A stretch of 64,000 nucleotides of DNA from Symbiodinium natans (lineage: Eukaryota > Sar > Dinophyceae > Suessiales > Symbiodiniaceae). A model generated the notes under the pieces. That model was not told the origin of the DNA, searched no databases, and saw nothing but the letters and a program-made list of their open reading frames with translations. Positions 1-12,072 of the stretch are shown here, in pieces; positions within the stretch are counted from its first letter, which is position 1; the number at the start of each line of letters is the position of its first letter. The stretch spans positions 88,501 through 152,500 of the forward strand of contig CAJNDS010002834.1 in NCBI GenBank assembly GCA_905221605.1, in the 5' to 3' direction. The translations under genes were made by a program, and so were the position numbers.

Positions 1-388
1 GGTTTAGGGTTTAGGGTTCATGTATGAGGTTCCTTGCGACGAGTCTTGCTCTTGGTGCGGGCAATGCTGCCGGGCGCAATGTGGGCATTTCCGCACAGAA
101 GGGGTAACTAGGGTCTAGGGTTTAGGGTTTAGGGTCAACAGTCGCGACCCTGAATAAAAAAAGACCCCAAACAGTCGGGGGGGGTGGGGGGGGGGGGGCA
201 GAGAAATGAGCTCTCTTCTTAGTTTGGGATCTGGGAACTTGACTCAAAAACCATTTAAAAAAACAGGCCCGGCCCGAAATCTTTTCATTATAGCGGACCC
301 CCAAAACAAAGGGTCCAGATCCTGAATAGCCGGAAAACTTTTCAAAATAGCGTCCCCCTAGAATATTGCGGGTGCAACATTATGGGGC

Positions 389-487
389 GGGTCTACGAAA
401 TAAGGGATTCCGAATATACACCCCCAAAATAATGGGATTCCCTTATCAGAAGGAACCCAGTAAAGTACCCCCTGATTTCGCAAACCC
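389..487. mobile_element. M3-family inverted-repeat element, copy 1
   Basis: About 99 bp. Left end GGGTCTACGAAAT and right end ATTTCGCAAACCC form an imperfect inverted repeat. The inside (GGGATTCC..., AAGGAACCC...) resembles the copies at 9259 and 58923. Short, non-coding and MITE-like. No clear target-site duplication. Confidence 0.5.
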
Positions 488-965
488 TCCCTTTTGGGGA
501 AACTACACCTTTTTGGGGGTCGGGGCTTCCGACATAAGGGTTGCGGTGTTTTTGGGGGTACCTACCACCCCCGAACATGCCTTGCCCCGATCCCAAACCC
601 TGATAATCTAAACCCCACCAGGATTCCCTGATGATAAGGACCCCCTAAAAATGCCCCGAATTTGGGAAACCCACCTACAAGGGTAACTACACTTTTTTTT
701 TTGGGGGGGGGGGGCTTCAAAGCTAAGGATTGCAGTGTTTTGGGCGCGGAGTACCACCCCCAAACGTCACTTTGCCCTAAATCCCCTGACAACCTAACCC
801 CTAAACCTTAAACCCTAAACCCTAGCCCCCACCGCCCCCATATTTCGGAGAACCCGCAGTTCATCACACTCTTCATCGTTCTTTCCTTTGTGGTGCTTTA
901 CTGCAATTTTAGATCCTTAGCCTTTTTGGCTTTATTGGGTTTCCTAATAAGGAGCTAAACAAATA

Positions 966-1091
966 ATGTCTAAGTACCCAACGAAGTGCAGCCAAGATCG
1001 TTCCTTCTCCTTGGGGCCATCGATGTTTCTGGAGCTTTCCGGGGCTTCGGGCTTGGCGGGCTATTCGGGTCGGTTCATGCATGCGAGTTGA
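966..1091 (+). CDS. short ORF downstream of a spliced-leader-like sequence
   Basis: A 41-codon ATG-to-TGA frame (MSKYPTKCSQDRSF...). It begins about 30 bp after a 22-bp sequence resembling the dinoflagellate spliced leader (914-935). Product not recognised. It could be a real short exon or a chance frame. The leader-like match is the only reason to list it. Confidence 0.2.
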   Translation: MSKYPTKCSQDRSFSLGPSMFLELSGASGLAGYSGRFMHAS

Positions 1092-1174
1092 AGGTTTAGG
1101 GTTTAGGGTTTAGGGTTTAGACTTGGAGTCGCTCGCACCCCCTGAACCTTCAACCCTCCGATCCTGCCCCGCAG

Positions 1175-1249
1175 ATTCGTCAGGTTGTTCCTTGGGAGTC
1201 TGCCTTGCGCCAAGCTACGCGTGGAATCCGGAGCCATGACTTCATGGAT
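1175..1249 (+). CDS. exon-like coding island
   Basis: Follows an acceptor-like CTGCCCCGCAG and reads IRQVVPWESALRQATRG then IRSHDFMD without a stop. It ends at GAT|GTTTTG, directly before a TTTAGGG tract. Codon-like composition and splice-like edges suggest an internal exon. Product not recognised. Confidence 0.4.
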
Positions 1250-1901
1250 GTTTTGGGGTTTAGGGTTTAGGGCTAGGGTTTAGGGTTTAGGGTTTAGGGA
1301 TATGTAGACCCCAAATAGTAGGATTCCCTTAGAATATAAGGGCCCAACAAGGTAGGCGGAAAATGGCCTTAGCCTCCCTGGCCTGCTCATTGCGGCACCA
1401 TTTCGGCACGGTTACCCGCCTGAGCCTCTCTGGCCATGCTTCTCAAGGCAACATTCCAGTACAGTTGTTTAGGGTTTAGGGTTCAGATTTCAGGGTTTAG
1501 GGTTTAGGGTTTAAGTTTAGGGTTTGGGGACCACCCGGCCTGATTTTTGTGCAACAAACGTTGTGGTACAATTGCCCACTGAGCCCGTATGCTTACTCAG
1601 GTCACACTCCGGCATAGTTGCCTGGATGTTCTCCTCATGATAGAGTTAGTAGTAGGGTACGTAAACTTTAACTTTTTTTGTTTCTTGGGTTCCCTTGATA
1701 TCGCCAAAGGTTAGCCTTTAGTTCCTCTAGGATACTGGACAACTAAGTAGAGCTGTACTGCCACGTGTCCTGAGCACGTTGCGTCACATGATGCGTGCCA
1801 CTTTGTCCTTCAAATGTAGCAACCCCACCCTGTCGGGCGGGGAGAAACCAAAACCCCAACCCTCCGCAAAGGCTTCCAAGTATTGGTCCGATTTTTGCTT
1901 T

Positions 1902-2005
1902 CCCAAAGGATCCATGTACCTATATCGTATACACTTGGGCCTTAAAGGGGTTCCTATATAGTAGCTTTAGGGCCCAAGTATATACCATATAGGTACATGT
2001 TTGGG
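1902..2005. mobile_element. M1-family inverted-repeat element, copy 1
   Basis: 104 bp beginning CCCAAAGGATCCATG and ending CATGTTTGGG, with long inverted arms (GTACCTATAT / ATATAGGTAC). It matches the copies at 20438 and 63362 but lost the GATCC of its right arm. It is flanked by TTT on both sides; here the direct repeat extends to 9 bp (TTTTGCTTT at 1893-1901 and 2006-2014). MITE-like, non-coding. Confidence 0.75.
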
Positions 2006-2247
2006 TTTTGCTTTGAGGTTTAGGGAACCCAGAGAAGGGTCTCGGGAAGCGCTCCTACTTCTGAGGGCGACGCAGAATCAGATTAAACCAATGGTGGTCC
2101 CCGTACACGCATTCCCCTTTCGGGGGTACCCTAAACCCTAAACCCTAAACCCCCTAAACCCCCTAAACCCTATAAACCCTATAAACCCTCAACCTTAAAC
2201 CCTAAACCCTAAACCCTAACCGGCGGTCTGGGTTTTAGCGTCTCTAG

Positions 2248-2302
2248 GGGAGGGACGGATTCAGGGGATGGCTCAGGGTTCGCCAAAGATACCGCCGCTG
2301 CA
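2248..2302 (+). CDS. exon-like coding island
   Basis: Acceptor-like TCTCTAG precedes a frame reading GTDSGDGSGFAKDTAAA, which runs straight into a TTTAGGG tract. Short and not recognised. Confidence 0.3.
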
Positions 2303-3651
2303 GGGGTTTAGGGTTTAGGGTTTAGGGCTTAGGGTTTAGGGTTTAGGGTTCAGGGTTTAGGGTGGCTGGATATAGAGACATCCTAAGGGGTTTAGGGATT
2401 AGGGTTTAGGTTTCGGCCCTTTTGGGGGAGTTTCATGCTTTCCTTGGTACCTGGAGACATCCTAAGGGGTTTAGGGATTAGGGATTAGGGTTCGGCCCAT
2501 TATTTGGGGGAGTTTCATGCTTTCCTTGGTGCCTTATTGGGGGTTTCGGGTTGAGGGTGCATTTTTTGCTCCCATTGTGTTGGGAAGGCTTTGGTCCTCA
2601 GCAGTGGGGTCGAGGGTTTTAGGGTTGTCGGGTTTGGGTTTTAGGGTTTTAGGTTTTGTAGGGTTCTAGATTTCTAGAGTCGTCGGGGTTTCAATCGCTT
2701 CCTAATTGCAAATACCAAGCCCCTCCCTAATTTGGAACATTGTTTCCCGGACCCTCCCGGCACCCAGCCCAAGACTAAACCTGTTTGAGAATTAGGCTTG
2801 AGCCATTAGGGTTTCAGGGTTTAGGGCTCAAGGCTCAGAGGGTTTAGTTAGGGTTTAGGGCTTAAGGCTAAACGGCTAAACCCTAAATGAACCCTAAACC
2901 CCAAGCCCGAAACGCCACATGCCCCCTTTTAGGCTTCGGATTTCAGGTTTGAAGGTTTCGGTCTCCCCTATTTTTAAAATTTTTCCGGCCGAGGCGATTT
3001 TTAGATTCTTTTGTTTTTGGGGGGGGTGGGTTTTAGTGTTAGGGGGAAGGGATTCGGGTTTTAGGGTTTTAGGGATTCGGGCTAGGGTTTTCAGTTCAGG
3101 GCTTGCAGAGCCATACCAGACATTCAAGACATGCGCCGAGAAGCCGCGAAGCCCTCATACCCCTAACTTGGGGCCCCAAGCCCGAAACCTTAGACCCGAC
3201 GAAATCCTGTTGTAGCGCCAGAATCCTAAACCCTAAACCCTAAACGTAAGAGATTCTTACAGCAACAGACTGAGGTCGTGAAAAAGAATGAATTTGTCAT
3301 TTTGAGGTAGTTCTGGTAGCCTGGTGCATTATCGTTTCTTTTGTGATTTCTTTCTCATGTTGTTACCATTTTGAAATCATGTGGGAGACCAGGAACCCTC
3401 GGGAAGCTCCAAACAAAATATAAAAACTGATCAGATACTAGGATGCCCAGTACTGCCCTTATTCCCTTTTTGGGGGCTCTAGGTTCCCCTATAAACCCCT
3501 TTAAGCAAAAAAAGGGCACCCGTTTTACTCCTAGGTTATTGGGCAACCTAGGATCATGATAATGAAATGAAAAGGCTTCGCGTTTTGGCGTCCACGGGCC
3601 TGACGGAGCCTCCGGAGAGCTTCCGGGAGCGGCAAAATGTACAATAAATGA

Positions 3652-3762
3652 CCCAGAGGGTCCATCTGTAGTACTACTATGGAATTAGGTACCCAAAAAC
3701 CATACTAAATAGGGTTTTGGGGTACCTAATTCCGTAGTAGTACTACAAATGGACCCTCTGGG
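3652..3762. mobile_element. M2-family inverted-repeat element, intact copy
   Basis: 111 bp, nearly a perfect palindrome. Arms begin CCCAGAGGGTCCAT and continue through TAGTACTAC and GGAATTAGGTACCC to a short loop. Flanked by TGA on both sides (3649-3651 and 3763-3765), a 3-bp target duplication. It lies between two diverged copies of an AAGGCTTCGCGTTTT-containing sequence (about 3570-3640 and 3785-3950). Related to the interrupted copy at 22481. Confidence 0.8.
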
Positions 3763-5866
3763 TGATAAAGCAATGACAACAACTGACGACGCGCTTTTCG
3801 CGTTTCGGCGTCCTCCGAGCCTCCAGAGAGCTTCCGGGAGACCCGGGATCCTCCGGCAGCTCCCGGCAAAGATGTAAAAACAAAAGATAAGATAATGATA
3901 AAAAAAAAACATGAAAAGGCTTCGCGTTTTGGAGCTGCTAAAGAAGCGACAAAAACCATCAAAAACACGAAAAAAGCGATAAGCAAACGATCAAAGGAAC
4001 GACTAAACACAAAAGTGAAGAATAACCAACAAGCTGGGAATGATAAACCGGAATGAAGACGGAATGAAGGAAAAATGACTAATTGTTTTTCTGTGATTCC
4101 AGTCTGTGGCTCGGCAAGATTCTCTATACCAACCCTAAACCCTAAACCCTAAACCCCAAACCCCAAACCCCCAAACCCCAAACCCCAAACCCCTAAACCC
4201 TAAACCCTAAACCCTAGGCCCCAGCCAGAGCGAGTTGATCCCCCAAGCTGATGTGGTTTAGGAGTTTAGGGTGTGCGGGTTGCAGGCTTAGGGTCACGAA
4301 CAGTATTGGGCTCCAAGCTTGTCAAACCACGCTGTTGAGATAGGATGATAGAGTGGAGTTTGATGCAAGAAGTTGCGGCTTCTCGTTTCCCATCTGTGGG
4401 AACTCGCGAAGCAAATCAGCCCGACGAAGCAAATCAGCCCAACGACGCTTATTTTAACGAAGTTCTGCTGTGCTGACTGCTGCAATCTGGCTTTGCCATA
4501 GTATTGATCAAGAAAACTACGCAGTTCCAAGGTGGGAGCTCAGCACGGGCCTTTGAGGAAACTTCTTCGAAAGCCTGGTCAAATTACAACTCGAGTAATT
4601 ACCAAGAATTACCATGAAGCGGTGGAAAACAAAAAAGGCCGAACGCAGAACGCAGACCTAGCGCCAGCGACATTTGAACATGTTTGAAGTGATTTGAACC
4701 TGCATTTGAAGCGATCTAACCCCCTCGAAAGGGTGAAGTCTCTATTGGTCCGACTTTGCAAGAGCCCAAATATTTGTGCCTTCGGGCATTTTGAACCAGG
4801 CTCCTGAAGCTTCTTTAACATTTCCTGCCGTTTTCGAAGTAAATACCTCCCACCCTTATGTTCCTTGAGGTTTGCTAGGTACCTCTCACCTTTCGGTCAC
4901 CTATTTACAGACCTTACAGCCCTAAACCCTAAGCCCTAAACCCTGAACCCTGAACCCTAAACCCGAAAGCGTGGGGTCTTGGGATCCAGCGCACGAAGCC
5001 TTGCAGATGACCTAGGAGTACAGGAACGGCTACAACGCTACACGGTGGGCAGATTGGAAGGCTCGAGAATGCTTTGCCCCAGTGTCACAGTGTCCCACCG
5101 AAAGTTCTAGGACCTTGATCGGATACCCTTTTGTTAAAGTGTAGGCTCCCTGATAAGTCCCCCTAAACAAAAAAAGCGTGCCCATTTTAAGTCCTACGTT
5201 ACTCTTGGGTCTAAGGGTTGCAGCGCTCGGTGTTTATCGCACCGTCGGCTTGATGCCTATTCGGGTTGTAGGGTAAACAGGTTCGTTTTGGGGTTTACAA
5301 GGCTGCGGGGCTTTCGCCGCATTAAGAACTAGGGGTGACTGCAAGACTTTACATATCCAGCCTTTTTCGAGGGTAGTCCGAGGGGTTGCGGTAGGATGTT
5401 GAGTTCTGGCTTTTTTGGGTCTTGTGCATTTAAACTTTAAACAGGTGTATGAGATTTCTGAGGCTTTCACCAACTTCCACCCACATCCTGCACTTTTTTC
5501 CGAAACAGACCAGAAACTCAGCACAATGACCTTAAGTCGCAGGACCCTGCGCAAAAATGCTCAACTAAACCCTAAACCCTAACCCACACCACGCCAAAGA
5601 CTCGTCAGCTGTTCAGGCTCTGAGTTTTCGGGCAGCACTTCCCAAACCCTTAACCCCCCTAAGCCCTACACCCTGAACCCTGAACCCCTCGGCGTCTTTC
5701 CAAGATTGCAAGAGCTCATGTCGCTTCGGCAACTGCCGATGAGGGCTGTTGATAACTCCCTAAACCCTAAACCCTGAACCCTAAACCCTGAACCCTCAAC
5801 CCTAAGGAATGGGGTTCGTTCCAAAGTTGGGGAGCCCATCTTGGCCCTGTCAGAATTGAAACAGAG

Positions 5867-5899
5867 CCCCCCCCCCCCCCAACACCCCTCAAGAACAAC

Positions 5900-5946
<47 letters not shown>
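5867..5946. repeat. poly-C runs and (CA)n microsatellite
   Basis: C14, a short spacer, C18, then about 15 CA units. Frames across it are low-complexity artefacts. Confidence 0.9.
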
Positions 5947-5947
<1 letters not shown>

Positions 5948-6139
5948 AAAAAACAAGAAAGTATACCCTGGTCAAAGCCCTAAACCCTAAAGGTGTTGAA
6001 CTTCTGACGGCGGCAAATGCGTACCTGGAAGACATCCGGTCTATTGAGTTGAAGTGCCTTGGACGCACTTCCGACTCACCTTGCGATGTTGACTCCGTCT
6101 TCTAGGCTCTACACCCTGAACCCCAAATCACCAAGTCAG

Positions 6140-6370
6140 TCGCCTCTAAACCACCCGAAGCCCTGAACTCTAGATCCGAAACTCTAAACTCCAAGCCCTA
6201 AACTCTAAAGATCCGAAACTCTAAGCTCGAAACCCTAAACTCTAAAGATCCGAAACTCTAAGTTCGAAACCCTAAACTCTATATCCGAAACTCTAAGCTC
6301 GAAACCCTAAACTCTAGATCCGAAACTCTAAACTCTAAACCCTAAGCTCTAGATCCGAAACTCTAAACTT
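6140..6370. repeat. higher-order variant telomere-like repeat
   Basis: Repeats of CTCTAAGCTCGAAACCCTAA alternating with GATCCGAAACTCTAA. Seven-base telomere-like units have mutated and been amplified together as a longer composite unit. Confidence 0.7.
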
Positions 6371-6635
6371 TTAAACCCGGGGATACTCGGCCCACGCCCA
6401 CGCCAACGCTGCAGAGCCTGTGCTGCTGTGTGTGGCGATGGCAAACCTAAACCCTCAACCCTAAACCCTCAACCCTAAACTCTAAACCCTAAACACTAAA
6501 CCCTAAACCCTAGACCCTAGACCCTAGACCCTAAACCCTAAACCCTAAACCCTAAACCCCAAGCTGAGAACACGTCTTCCTAATCCCCAACCCTAAACCC
6601 CTAAACCCTAAAAGGGGCTAGGGCATCGCTCGCAG

Positions 6636-6723
6636 GAACCTGCCAGATGGAATCAGGGCCAGCGTGGAGTTCGAGAACTTGCGGCCGCTGTCCCAAACCA
6701 GGAAGTTTAATCCGGGCTTCACA
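6636..6723 (+). CDS. exon-like coding island
   Basis: Edges are CGCTCGCAG| and ACA|GTAGGGG. The frame reads NLPDGIRASVEFENL then RPLSQTRKFNPGFT, 29 codons plus one base. The donor GT is followed within a few bases by a long TTTAGGG tract, so that tract would be the start of the intron. One of the clearest islands. Product not recognised. Confidence 0.5.
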
Positions 6724-6727
6724 GTAG

Positions 6728-7250
6728 GGGTTTAGGGTTTAGGGTTTAGGGTTTAGGGTTTAGGGTTTAGGGTTTAGGGTTTAGGGTTTAGGTTTAGGGT
6801 TTAGGGTATTTAGGGTTTAGGGTTTAGGGTCTAGGGTTTAGGGTTTAGGGCTTCTAGCGTGCTCTGTCAGCTTCGATGGAGTTTAGGATGGTTGTGCAGG
6901 TTGTTCTTGTGGGTTTAGGGTTTAGGGTTCAGGGTTTAGGGTTTAGGGTTTTGGGTTTAGGGTTTGGGGTTTGGGGTTCAGGGTTTAGGGTTTAGGGTTT
7001 CGGGTTTAGGGTTTAGGGTTTAGGTTTTAGGGTTTAGGGTATTTAGGGTTTAGGTTTTAGGGTTTAGGGTTTAGGGTTTGGGTTTAGGGCTTCTAGCGTG
7101 CTCTGTCAGCTTCGATGGAGTTTAGGATGGTTGTGCAGGTTGTTCTTGTGGGTTTAGGGTTTAGGGTTCAGGGTTTAGGGTTTAGGGTTTTGGGTTTAGG
7201 GTTTGGGGTTCAGGGTTTAGGGCTTAGGGTTTAGGGTTTAGGGTTTAGGG
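6728..7250. repeat. TTTAGGG tracts with a 240-bp tandem duplication
   Basis: Long TTTAGGG arrays in which the unique block GCTTCTAGCGTGCTCTGTC... (6848-6918) is repeated at 7088-7158 together with its flanking variant units. A 240-bp segment of repeat plus unique DNA was duplicated in tandem. Confidence 0.8.
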
Positions 7251-7311
7251 CTACAGCGGCACAGCGCTCCTGTAGCGCGGGTCCCTGGGTTTTTGGGGGG
7301 TTTAGGGTTTA

Positions 7312-7315
7312 GGGT

Positions 7316-7360
<45 letters not shown>
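7312..7360 (+). repeat. homogenised GGTTGAG tract
   Basis: Seven units of GGGTTGA, a one-base variant of TTTAGGG, in an uninterrupted block following two standard units. Confidence 0.85.
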
Positions 7361-7362
<2 letters not shown>

Positions 7363-7617
7363 ACACAACTCTCAACACCGAAACAGGTTATGCTTTCCCT
7401 TGATAGGGCTTGGGGGGGTGAAGCCCCCAGTGCAAGACCACCTGAAGTTCGCAAAAAAATAGGGGAACCTTAGATAAAAGCCCTAAGCCCCTTAACCCTC
7501 AGCTTCTAAATCCCGTATACCCCTGATCTAAACTCCTAAAAACCCCTACACGGCTAAACCCCAAACCCCAAACCCTAAACCCTAAACCGTGAACCCTAAA
7601 CCTCGAGGCCATTCCAG

Positions 7618-7705
7618 TTCTTCTTCAGCCTCCTCGACGGAAGTGGCATCTTTGGTATGCTTGCAGGTGCCGATTCCGGGGCTTTTGGTGTCTTTAGCTT
7701 GCTGG
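7618..7705 (+). CDS. exon-like coding island
   Basis: After the acceptor-like CATTCCAG the frame reads FFFSLLDGSGIFGML then AGADSGAFGVFSLLG and meets GGGTTTAGGG. Glycine/phenylalanine-rich, possibly part of a membrane protein. Not recognised. Confidence 0.35.
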
Positions 7706-8753
7706 GGTTTAGGGTTTAGGGTTTAGGGTTTAGGGTTTAGGGTTTAGCGTGTCAGGGTTTACCTTTTGGGGTTTAGGGTTTAGAGTTTTTTTTCGGGTTT
7801 AGCATGTTCGGGTTTGGCTTTTTAGGGTTTGGGGCTTAGGGTTTAGGCCTTAGGGTGAGTTTTGGGACCAGGCTTTGCTAGGATTGGAGAAACCCTCGGA
7901 CAAAATGACAAGAAGCATCATGTTCGTGTTCCTAAACCCTAAGCCCTAAACCCTAGATTTAAGGACGAAGTTTTTGTTGGGGGTTTAGGGTTTAGGGTTT
8001 CGGGTTTAGGGTTCAGGGTCCCAACAGCCCAGTAGGGTAAATGGTCACAGGACTCCAAGGCGGGGTTTTCACCTTAAGCCCTTGAGCCCTGAACCCTTTC
8101 TTGGAGGTCCATGGTACTTGGTAACTAATTCTAACTGTACTTGTAACCCAGTTGTAAGACCCGTAAGTCTAGTTACCTACCCTAAACCCTAAACCCTCAA
8201 CCCTAAACCCTAAACCCTAAACCCTGAACCCTAAACCCTAAATTGGGTGATTCTAATTAGTTACTAAGTATTATGAACCTCGCAGTCCCCCTTTGGTATA
8301 GGGTGGAGGGTTTAGGGTGGAAATTGTTGCTGCGAGAGATTAACCGTTACCCGTTCAACCCAAGCTTACCGCAAAGCAGCGTGCGGAGATCCAGCATAGA
8401 ACTTGTCTACATGACGTCATCTTTCGGCTCGAACGCTAGGCTTGAGATCAGTAAATACCCTGCCTTGTTTTCATTGTCCAATGAGAGGTACATCTGAATT
8501 ATCTTGACCGGAGGAGCTCGTGTTTAGAACTGCCTTGCGTGAGAGCATGGCCTGTAACCCTAAAACCCGGATCGCAAAACTCCAGTCCTGAAACCCTAAA
8601 CCCTAAACCCTGAAGAGTCCCAGAAGCTTGTGCAGGTCGTGCCCCACCGGGGTCTGCTGTCACGACGACCTACCCGAAGGACATGGAGGCAAGCTAACAA
8701 GAGGTAGGAAGCCTCAAGGTTCTTATACTACACGATTTTTTAATGGGGAGTAG

Positions 8754-8824
8754 GGTTTAGGGTTTAGGGTTTAGGGTTTAGGGTTTAGGGTTTAGGGTTT
8801 AGGGTTTAGGGTTTAGGATTTAGG
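8754..8824 (+). repeat. TTTAGGG tract
   Basis: About ten near-perfect TTTAGGG units. Confidence 0.9.
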
Positions 8825-9258
8825 CCTCAAGGTCATGAGTTGGGATGTTACCCTTCTACTAGCTGTCCTTAATGGGGATGATAACCAGGGGGGGGTGCTT
8901 TAAGCAGTGTTCGTATAAGGGGGGAACCTCCCAAGTTTCCGGGGCTATTGGTTGATAGGACGAAGGGCTTAGAGTGGGCTAGTCCGAGAGCGTCATCGAC
9001 CTGGGCATGCCAAATGGAGGTTGAAAAAAATGAGGGACCCCTGACACAAACCGGAAAAAGTAGGATTCCCTCATAGTAAGGACGGGTACCCCCCCCCCCC
9101 CCCCAATCTGTTCTGTCCAGTGGGCCAAGTGGCAGTAGCACGCATGTGGTGTCTGGGTGGTAGAGGAATGAAGGGATTAAGACTCGTATTCCTAAAGTTG
9201 TACCCTTGATATACTCCTAACATGGACCTTATATGACCTTAAGGATCATTAACAAACC

Positions 9259-9359
9259 GGGGTTTACGAAGACAGGGGGACCCCCAATATAGATCCCCAA
9301 ATAGTAGGATCTCCTTATAACAAGGACCCCAATAAGGTACCCCTAATATCGTAAACCCC
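9259..9359. mobile_element. M3-family inverted-repeat element, copy 2
   Basis: 101 bp with terminal inverted repeat GGGGTTTACGA / TCGTAAACCCC. The interior carries direct GATCCCCAAATAGTAGGAT-type motifs shared with the copies at 389 and 58923. MITE-like, non-coding. Confidence 0.65.
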
Positions 9360-11861
9360 CCAAAAGGGTCCCCAACTCCTAAACCCTAAACCCTAAACCC
9401 TAAACCCTAAACCCTACACACAAAGTTGCCTAAGAGTCCTTGCAGACATCCCTCATGTCTTGTCCCTTGTAACAGCTAGTTAGGGTTTAGGGGGGTTTAG
9501 GGGGGTTTAGGGTTTAGGGTAACTCCGAGCTTAAGGTTTTTATATGGGCAGTTCTTGAATCAGGGTCCGTGTTTGGGTCCCATGTATAATACGGCACTTG
9601 ATAAAAGAACCCCCGAAGCTACCCCATATGGTACATGGTTTAGGGGTTTGGGGTTGTATACCTGTTGACCCTATTAACCCATGAGCCTATGAGCCCTGTA
9701 AATCATGCAAATCCAGTAGCCTGGCAACCGCATCGTAACCTTGAAAGCGTAAAACCACGTATCGCTAGAACCTTATACTCCTGTAAGCCCTAGAGCCCTA
9801 TAACTCTTATATAGATGGCCTCATAACCCTGCGACCTTAACACCCTATAACCCTTATCAGGTCACCTTACACAACCCTAAACCGCCCTAAGCCCTAAGCA
9901 CCAAACCCTTATGGCCCTCCCTAAATCCACCAGCCAGAATTTCAAGAACCGACCTTAAGGTAAGTCTTGAACGTTTAACGCCCTTGCCCTTGCTAAGCAA
10001 TGAATGCCTTGGCCCTGCGAGGCGTGACCGCAAAACCCAGACCAGGAGCACTCGCACCCACGGGACGTGCGTGTTGCGCTCAGGGTTTCGGGTTTAGGGT
10101 TTAGGGTTTGCGGTTTAGGGTTTAGGGTTCAGGGTTTAGGCTTTGTGGTTTAGGGGGCTTCGGGTTTAGGGTTTAGTCAGGCTTCTGGTTTGCCGTAGAG
10201 CGGCTCACGGGCCGCCCCTACACGGATCAAGTCGAGTGCCGAGTGTCGAGTGCCGAGTGCATCGTGCTGTGCGATCAGCTGATCAGACCCGGTCACCCCC
10301 TAAACCCTAAACCCTAAACCCTTAACCCTTAACCCTTAAACCCTAAACCCTAAACCCTATTAAGCCCTAAACCCTTCCTTCCAGGTCATCCCACCCATGC
10401 CGCAAGGACAAGCGACTATTCCTTTTCGGGTTTTGGCATGAACCCAATGTATTATTGTAGTTTCTCGTGACCTTTGCTTTCCACTGTCCTTTAACTTCTT
10501 GCGTATTGTCATTGAAGAAAGGTGCTTGAAGGAAACATAGGGTGATCTTCGCCCTCGGCTTGCTCTGGTGCGTTAAATCCGTTATTGGCGGTGTAAACTG
10601 ACTTTACTGTTGGTCTTAATTGTTGCGGTCGTTTCTGGGTTTGTTGTCAAACCGATGTAGTCACAAATACCATAATGAGACTTTTTCCAAACAAGCTTTC
10701 GGTCAGTCAGTTACATTCTCTAATTGAGGGTGTGTTTGGACCACCCTAAACCCTAAACCCTAAACCCCAAACCCTTAACCCCGCTAAATCGCTGCTGGAG
10801 TTCATGCTGTTGGCTCTGCTCTCTTGGAACTCTAAGAATTTCGTTTAATCCTTCGTTGCTTGTGTCTTGAAGCTACACCAAATGTTGAGTCTATGTCATA
10901 GTAGTATTTCTTAACTTAGCAGAAGCTATATATGTTAGGAGTATCATGTACAATAACTTATGTTTCCTGTTGTGTTCGCTCTCGTCTCTTTATTTATCTC
11001 CTCTCTTTGTTCACCATAATATGCTAATGCCTTTCCCTTTATTGTCTCCTTGCTATTCCTGTGATGTTTGTTTCTGATTTTGCTGTACCATTTCTTTGTT
11101 GTTTGGGCGGTAGTCCTGTTGATGTTGTCGTATCTTGCCTGTATTGCTATTCCTGTAATCCCTTCCCCCTAATACTAAATCCCTCCCCCCCCCCCTCCCG
11201 CGCCCCTCCCTAATTCTGAAATTCGCCTGGGCCCGAACAATATCTAAAATTAGGGTGGGTCTAAATCCTAAAACCTGACTTCCGAAACCTATTACTTAAA
11301 CTCTCTAAGCCCTGAGCCCTGGATCCTAACCCTGTCAGCCTTCAGCCATAAACCCTGAAACCGTAATGGCTCAACTCGAGGGCGTAGGCCCTGAACCCCT
11401 CCCCCCCTGATTCTCAAACAGGTTTAGTATTGGGCTGGGTGCCGGCAGCGTCCGGGAAAACTAATATTTAACATTGGGGGGGGTTTTAGTATTAGGGGGA
11501 AGCGATTATTACCCTTGTCGCTGGAGAGGCGGCATTTTCATAAACACCGTGTTTTGGCAATATTATCTTACTTCATCTTTGTTTGCGTTGTCATCTGCGC
11601 TTTTCCTTTCTAAACAGTGTTCTCGGTTGTCATAGTACTATTCCAAACCCCCTCGTGTCGTTAGTTGTCGTAAACCTTCACAGGGCTCGGTAGGCCCGCG
11701 GGGCCCTGGGATATTACGCAAATTCCCCTGTCTACTCTTCGCATAAGACTTAAGAACCACCCAAAAGATAACAATACTCTTCCTATTCTTGAACCCGGGT
11801 GTTCCGCACCAATGGAAAGCCAAGTAGTCCGCACAGAGTTGTCGCTCTAGTTTAGGGTTGA

Positions 11862-12072
11862 CGGCTTAGGGTTTAGGGTTTCGGGTTTGGGCTTATAGGG
11901 TTTAGGGTTTCGGGTTTGGGTTTAGGGTTTAGGGTTTAGGGTAGTGTAGGGTTTAGGGTTTAGGGTTTAGGGTTTAGGGTTTAGGGTTTAGGGTTTAGGG
12001 TTTAGGGTTTAGGGTATAGGGTTTAGGGTTTAGGGTTTAGGGTCTAGGGTTTAGGGTTTAGGGTTTAGGGTT
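11862..12072 (+). repeat. long TTTAGGG tract
   Basis: About 25 units with scattered variants (TTTCGGG, TATAGGG). Confidence 0.9.

Noticed and set aside
8869-9141. 90-codon minus-strand ORF
   Set aside because: Crosses a C-run and unique DNA with no codon-like pattern or splice edges.
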